A stretch of DNA of 18,219 nt, taken from contig JAEDJV010000042.1 in assembly GCA_016296165.1 (NCBI GenBank), positions 1 to 18,219 of the forward strand, written 5' to 3'. Shown piece after piece: positions 15,944 through 18,219 of this stretch (position 1 is its first letter; each line of letters starts with the position of its first letter). Source of the stretch: Oscillospiraceae bacterium. GTDB taxonomy: Bacteria > Bacillota > Clostridia > Oscillospirales > Ruminococcaceae. Below the pieces are notes generated by a model. The model saw only the letters and a list, made by a program, of their open reading frames with translations, had not been told where the DNA came from and did not search any database. The position numbers and the translations under genes are program-made.

Positions 15944-16199
15944 AAAAAATAAAGCAGTAGCTTTAAAGTATAATACAGATAAGGATCTTGCTCCGGTAAT
16001 TATTGCGTCCGGATATGGTGAGATTGCAAACAAAATAATAGAGATTGCTGAAACAAACGGAATCCCGGTATATCGTGATGACAGTGCAGCTTCTCTGATG
16101 TGCATGCTTGAAGTTGGAAGTACGATCCCGCCTGACCTTTACGAAGTAGTGGCAGCTATATATACGAGACTTCTTAAAGCTGCAAATGAAATGAAATAG
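15930..16199 (+). CDS. Stand-alone FlhB C-terminal homologue (FlhX / YlqH type)
   Basis: A protein of 89 residues with ATG at 15930, site AAAGAGGT, overlapping the previous gene by 14 bases. It aligns along its length with the C-terminal cytoplasmic domain of FlhB in this window: KNKAVALKYNTDKDLAPVII against THFAVALKYDHINQGAPVVV, then IANKIIEIAETNGIPV against VALKIIDIAEKNDVAV, and EVGSTIPPDLYEVVAAIYTR against EIGSEIPAEFYNPVAEILAH. It has no membrane segments and lacks the NPTH site, beginning just where cleaved FlhB would begin. Such proteins are known in other bacteria; in Helicobacter pylori a relative can replace the missing FlhB end. Here it may modulate or mimic cleaved FlhB, which is inference. 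Confidence 0.88.
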   Translation: MSKSKKNKAVALKYNTDKDLAPVIIASGYGEIANKIIEIAETNGIPVYRDDSAASLMCMLEVGSTIPPDLYEVVAAIYTRLLKAANEMK

Positions 16200-16229
16200 A
16201 AATGATAGTATTTCCGGGGGGGATAATAT

Positions 16230-16862
16230 ATGACTGGAACGGTTATTCCACTTGAATATGTAGGTTCTGTATGTGAAATAAAAACATCGGAAAATACATT
16301 TATTACAACAGGTAAAATTTCTGCTGTTGCTGCTGACAAGATTAAAATTTCAGTTAAGAGCAAGGCGTTAAAATCAGTCCCATACGGATATCGTGTTAAG
16401 ATGAACATTTTTAATTCAAAAATGGGATTCAGGGTAATAGAAGGTAAGGTATATACATCCGGTTTCGGCTCAGTAAGTATAACGGACGTTTACAGTATTA
16501 TTGAAAAAGAAAGAAGAAAAAGCTTCAGAGTTGATATGAATATGGCGTCAAAGGCTTTTTTTGACAATACCTATACCGGCCGGTATTCAAGTACAGAGAT
16601 AATAATAAAAAATATGAGTCTCAACGGTATAAAATTCACCAGCAGACATCATTTTGATATGGGTACTGTTCTTAATTTCGGGATACAGCTTAACAAAAGA
16701 AAAAGTATGGATCTTGAGTGTACAATAATCAGAAGAGGCGCTGAAGGAACAGGCGGGCAGATGAGTTATATAGGAAAAATTATAAACAGCAGCGAAAACG
16801 AAGATGCCGTATGTTCATTTTTACTTCAGAAACAGGGAGAAATGCTTAATAATTCGAAATAA
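16230..16862 (+). CDS. PilZ domain c-di-GMP receptor, YcgR-like
   Basis: A protein of 210 residues with ATG at 16230 after a run of seven G. The C-terminal PilZ domain has both c-di-GMP contacts: RxxxR as RKSFR (Arg96 and Arg100) and NxSxxG as NMSLNG (Asn128, Ser130, Gly133). The first 90 residues or so form a beta-rich N-terminal domain like that of YcgR/YpfA-type proteins (PVMAYGYRV is not present; the segment is SVPYGYRVKMNIF). Proteins of this kind slow the motor or block stators when c-di-GMP rises, acting at the flagellar base in the cytoplasm. It is the last flagellar-linked gene before a 156-base gap, 30 bases after the FlhB-C-like gene. Binding residues are seen; the motor role is inferred. 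Confidence 0.88.
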   Translation: MTGTVIPLEYVGSVCEIKTSENTFITTGKISAVAADKIKISVKSKALKSVPYGYRVKMNIFNSKMGFRVIEGKVYTSGFGSVSITDVYSIIEKERRKSFRVDMNMASKAFFDNTYTGRYSSTEIIIKNMSLNGIKFTSRHHFDMGTVLNFGIQLNKRKSMDLECTIIRRGAEGTGGQMSYIGKIINSSENEDAVCSFLLQKQGEMLNNSK

Positions 16863-16872
16863 TAAAAAAACG

Positions 16873-16907
16873 GCAGTAAAGTTTATCGTTATGGTAGATT
16901 TTGCTGC
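16873..16907 (+). terminator. Weak inverted repeat after the PilZ gene
   Basis: GCAGTAAAG (16873-16881) can pair with TTTTGCTGC (16899-16907) with two G-T wobbles and a 17-base loop. It stands at the expected end of the flagellar operon, but no T-tract follows, so termination here is uncertain. It may be part of the regulatory region of the next gene instead. Confidence 0.25.
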
Positions 16908-16910
16908 TGG

Positions 16911-16941
16911 TTGTATTTGTGGAGGGTAGTTGCGCTATAAT
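16911..16941 (+). promoter_or_regulatory. Putative sigma-A promoter for the two-component genes
   Basis: A perfect -10 hexamer TATAAT lies at 16936-16941, with a poor -35 candidate TTGTAT at 16911-16916 and a long 19-base spacer. It lies in the 156-base gap before the response regulator, leaving a leader of roughly 70 bases. It fits a change of transcription unit after the PilZ gene. The -10 match is seen; activity is inferred. Confidence 0.4.
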
Positions 16942-17018
16942 TTAACTGTGAAATCAAGGGAAATGATATTTTGATAAAAAATTTGTTTTCAGACATACTG
17001 GAGATGAACTAATAAGTA

Positions 17019-17750
17019 ATGATTAGAATTGCTGTCATTGACGATGACAAAATTATAGGATATGAATTTGAAAAATATCTAAAATCAAGCTGTGACAAAC
17101 TGCAGATAAAATTGGACATTGATATATACTACACCGGAGAAAGGTTCTGTGACGCATTAAAAAGTGGTGAAACATATCATCTGATATTTCTTGATATTGA
17201 ACTTTATTCTTTGAATGGTGTATATATTGGAAAATATATACGTGAAGAAATGAGAAACAATCAAATGCAAATTATATTTGTATCTGCCAAACAGGATTAT
17301 GCTATGCAGCTTTTTCAAATAAGACCTATGGACTTTATCATAAAACCAGTTTCGGAAGAAACTATTTTCAACTGTGTAAAAAAATATTCGACCTTATTTT
17401 CCTGTAAAGACTATTTTCAGTTTAAAACCGGAAAACTTAATCATCAAATATCTTATGATTCAATAATTTTTTTTGAAAGTAAAAACAGAATAGTAAAGAT
17501 ACATACAACTAATGATATTATGGAGTGTTATGCCAAGCTTTCTGATATAGAATTAAATCTTCCTGATTTTTTTAAACGCATACATAATTCGTTTATTGTT
17601 AATCAAAATTATATCATACAGCACAGCATAAACGAAGTTGTGATGGTTGATAAAACTATACTTTCTATAAGTCGTCATTATAAGAAGCAATTTAATGAAT
17701 ACATGATGCACCTTAATTGTAAAGGCGGAGAGGATTTTTTTTATGAGTAA
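17019..17750 (+). CDS. LytTR-family response regulator (AgrA/ComE type)
   Basis: A protein of 243 residues with ATG at 17019; an in-frame TAA at 17013 limits the start, and the ribosome site is poor (GGAG about 15 bases upstream). The receiver domain (about 1-125) has the acidic pocket VIDDDK (Asp8-10), phospho-acceptor Asp59 in FLDIEL and Lys109 in IIKPVS. The LytTR DNA-binding domain (about 135-240) shows IIFFESKNRIVKIHTTNDIM and DFFKRIHNSFIVNQNYI. Such regulators activate promoters carrying paired direct repeats, often in peptide quorum sensing, bacteriocin or surface functions. It overlaps the downstream membrane gene by 8 bases. Glutamine is more often CAA than CAG, unlike the flagellar genes. 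The target genes are unknown; they may not be flagellar. Confidence 0.92.
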   Translation: MIRIAVIDDDKIIGYEFEKYLKSSCDKLQIKLDIDIYYTGERFCDALKSGETYHLIFLDIELYSLNGVYIGKYIREEMRNNQMQIIFVSAKQDYAMQLFQIRPMDFIIKPVSEETIFNCVKKYSTLFSCKDYFQFKTGKLNHQISYDSIIFFESKNRIVKIHTTNDIMECYAKLSDIELNLPDFFKRIHNSFIVNQNYIIQHSINEVVMVDKTILSISRHYKKQFNEYMMHLNCKGGEDFFYE

Positions 17751-18219
17751 ATCACTTGCAGATAATATCATTTATGTAATAACAAATATCTTTAGGATAT
17801 ACTGCTTTTACAGATTTGCTTGTTTTTGGTTTAAAAAGAAAGAAGATTACTCTCGCTTTGCGGAATATCTGGCTTATATTGGATATTTTACTGTAAACAC
17901 AGTATGTCATATAATATTTCATTATCCTCCAATAAATATGATCACCAATATTCTGCCGTTTTTTCTTATAACATATCTCTATTATTCCAAGAATTACATT
18001 AGAATTCTTACAACATTAATGATATATGCTGTATGCATGATAATTGATGGAATAGTATATGCATTCGCTAAACTTATCAATATTGACTCAATAGTAATAA
18101 CTTCCGGGATAGCTTCTACTATTATGCTTCTCTGCGTAGAACTATTGATTGAAAGATTTGTTCAGTACAGAAAACATCAGAAAATAACATTTAAATATAT
18201 TTTAACTATTATTATTGTT
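17743..18219 (+). CDS. Membrane sensor of AgrC/ComD-type histidine kinase, N-terminal part (3' end outside window)
   Basis: ATG at 17743 overlaps the regulator stop; site GGCGGAGAGG lies upstream at 17724-17733. The frame is open to the window end, 159 codons. The visible part is strongly hydrophobic with about five or six membrane segments (for example around residues 45-60, 66-82, 88-105 and 113-132, and a last one starting near 150), separated by short loops with basic residues such as RFVQYRKHQK. This matches the multi-helix sensor region of GHKL-type kinases that pair with LytTR regulators and sense peptides. No kinase motif (H-box, N or G box) is within the window, so the kinase call is by topology and pairing only. 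Confidence 0.65.
   Translation, partial: MSKSLADNIIYVITNIFRIYCFYRFACFWFKKKEDYSRFAEYLAYIGYFTVNTVCHIIFHYPPINMITNILPFFLITYLYYSKNYIRILTTLMIYAVCMIIDGIVYAFAKLINIDSIVITSGIASTIMLLCVELLIERFVQYRKHQKITFKYILTIIIV

Noticed and set aside
16878..16932. LytTR-type direct repeats for autoregulation of the regulator (AAAGTTTAT at 16878 and other GTT sites).
   Set aside because: Only one site fits the consensus; other GTT triplets at 16888, 16910 and 16929 lack the flanking bases or the correct spacing.
1..18219. CRISPR array, transposon, tRNA or rRNA.
   Set aside because: No regularly spaced long repeats, transposase frames, terminal inverted repeats or RNA gene signatures were seen on reading either strand.

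Overview
The window is a long, almost entirely plus-strand flagellar gene cluster from a low-GC Gram-positive bacterium, most likely a member of class Clostridia. Three things suggest this: the AT-rich sequence with strong purine-rich ribosome binding sites (AGGAGG, GGGGGA); the order fliK-flgD-(flagellar operon protein)-flgE-flbD-motA-motB-fliN-fliO-fliP-fliQ-fliR-flhB-flhA-fliA-flgF-flgG, which is the Firmicutes fla/che layout; and Firmicutes-specific members such as FlbD and the small operon protein between flgD and flgE. I cannot name the genus from sequence alone.

Region 1 (1-4457) holds the hook genes: the C-terminal part of the hook-length ruler FliK (5' end outside the window), the hook cap FlgD, the small flagellar operon protein, an unusually long hook protein FlgE, and FlbD. 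flgE is set off from its neighbours by two non-coding gaps that both contain inverted repeats. Region 2 (4471-6706) holds the stator pair MotA/MotB and a single short FliN-type switch protein. Region 3 (6728-12172) holds the complete membrane part of the flagellar type III export apparatus, FliO, FliP, FliQ, FliR, FlhB and FlhA. Many of these start at TTG or GTG and overlap or abut. Region 4 (12203-16862) holds the flagellar sigma factor, two rod-type proteins (FlgF-like and FlgG-like), a 470-residue protein with a FliK-like C-terminal domain, a stand-alone FlhB-C-like protein (FlhX type), and a PilZ c-di-GMP receptor that probably closes the operon.

Region 5 (16863-18219) is a 156-base gap with a putative promoter, then an AgrA/LytTR-type response regulator and the membrane part of its likely sensor kinase, which runs off the window. 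These two genes use codons differently from the flagellar genes and are probably a separate transcription unit.

The genes work together as follows. FliO/P/Q/R/FlhB/FlhA export FlgD, FlgE and the rod proteins. FliK and FlhB time the switch from hook to filament export. The sigma factor then turns on late genes. MotA/MotB drive rotation. FliN is part of the switch, and the PilZ protein may tie rotation to c-di-GMP. Compared with the usual clostridial order, fliL, fliM, fliY, cheY, flhF, flhG and the che genes are absent from the places where they are normally found. The most interesting items are the second FliK-like/FlhB-C-like pair at the operon end, the lone FliN, and the mosaic-looking centre of flgE. 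No intergenic stretch exceeds 300 bases, and I saw no tRNA, rRNA, CRISPR array or insertion sequence.
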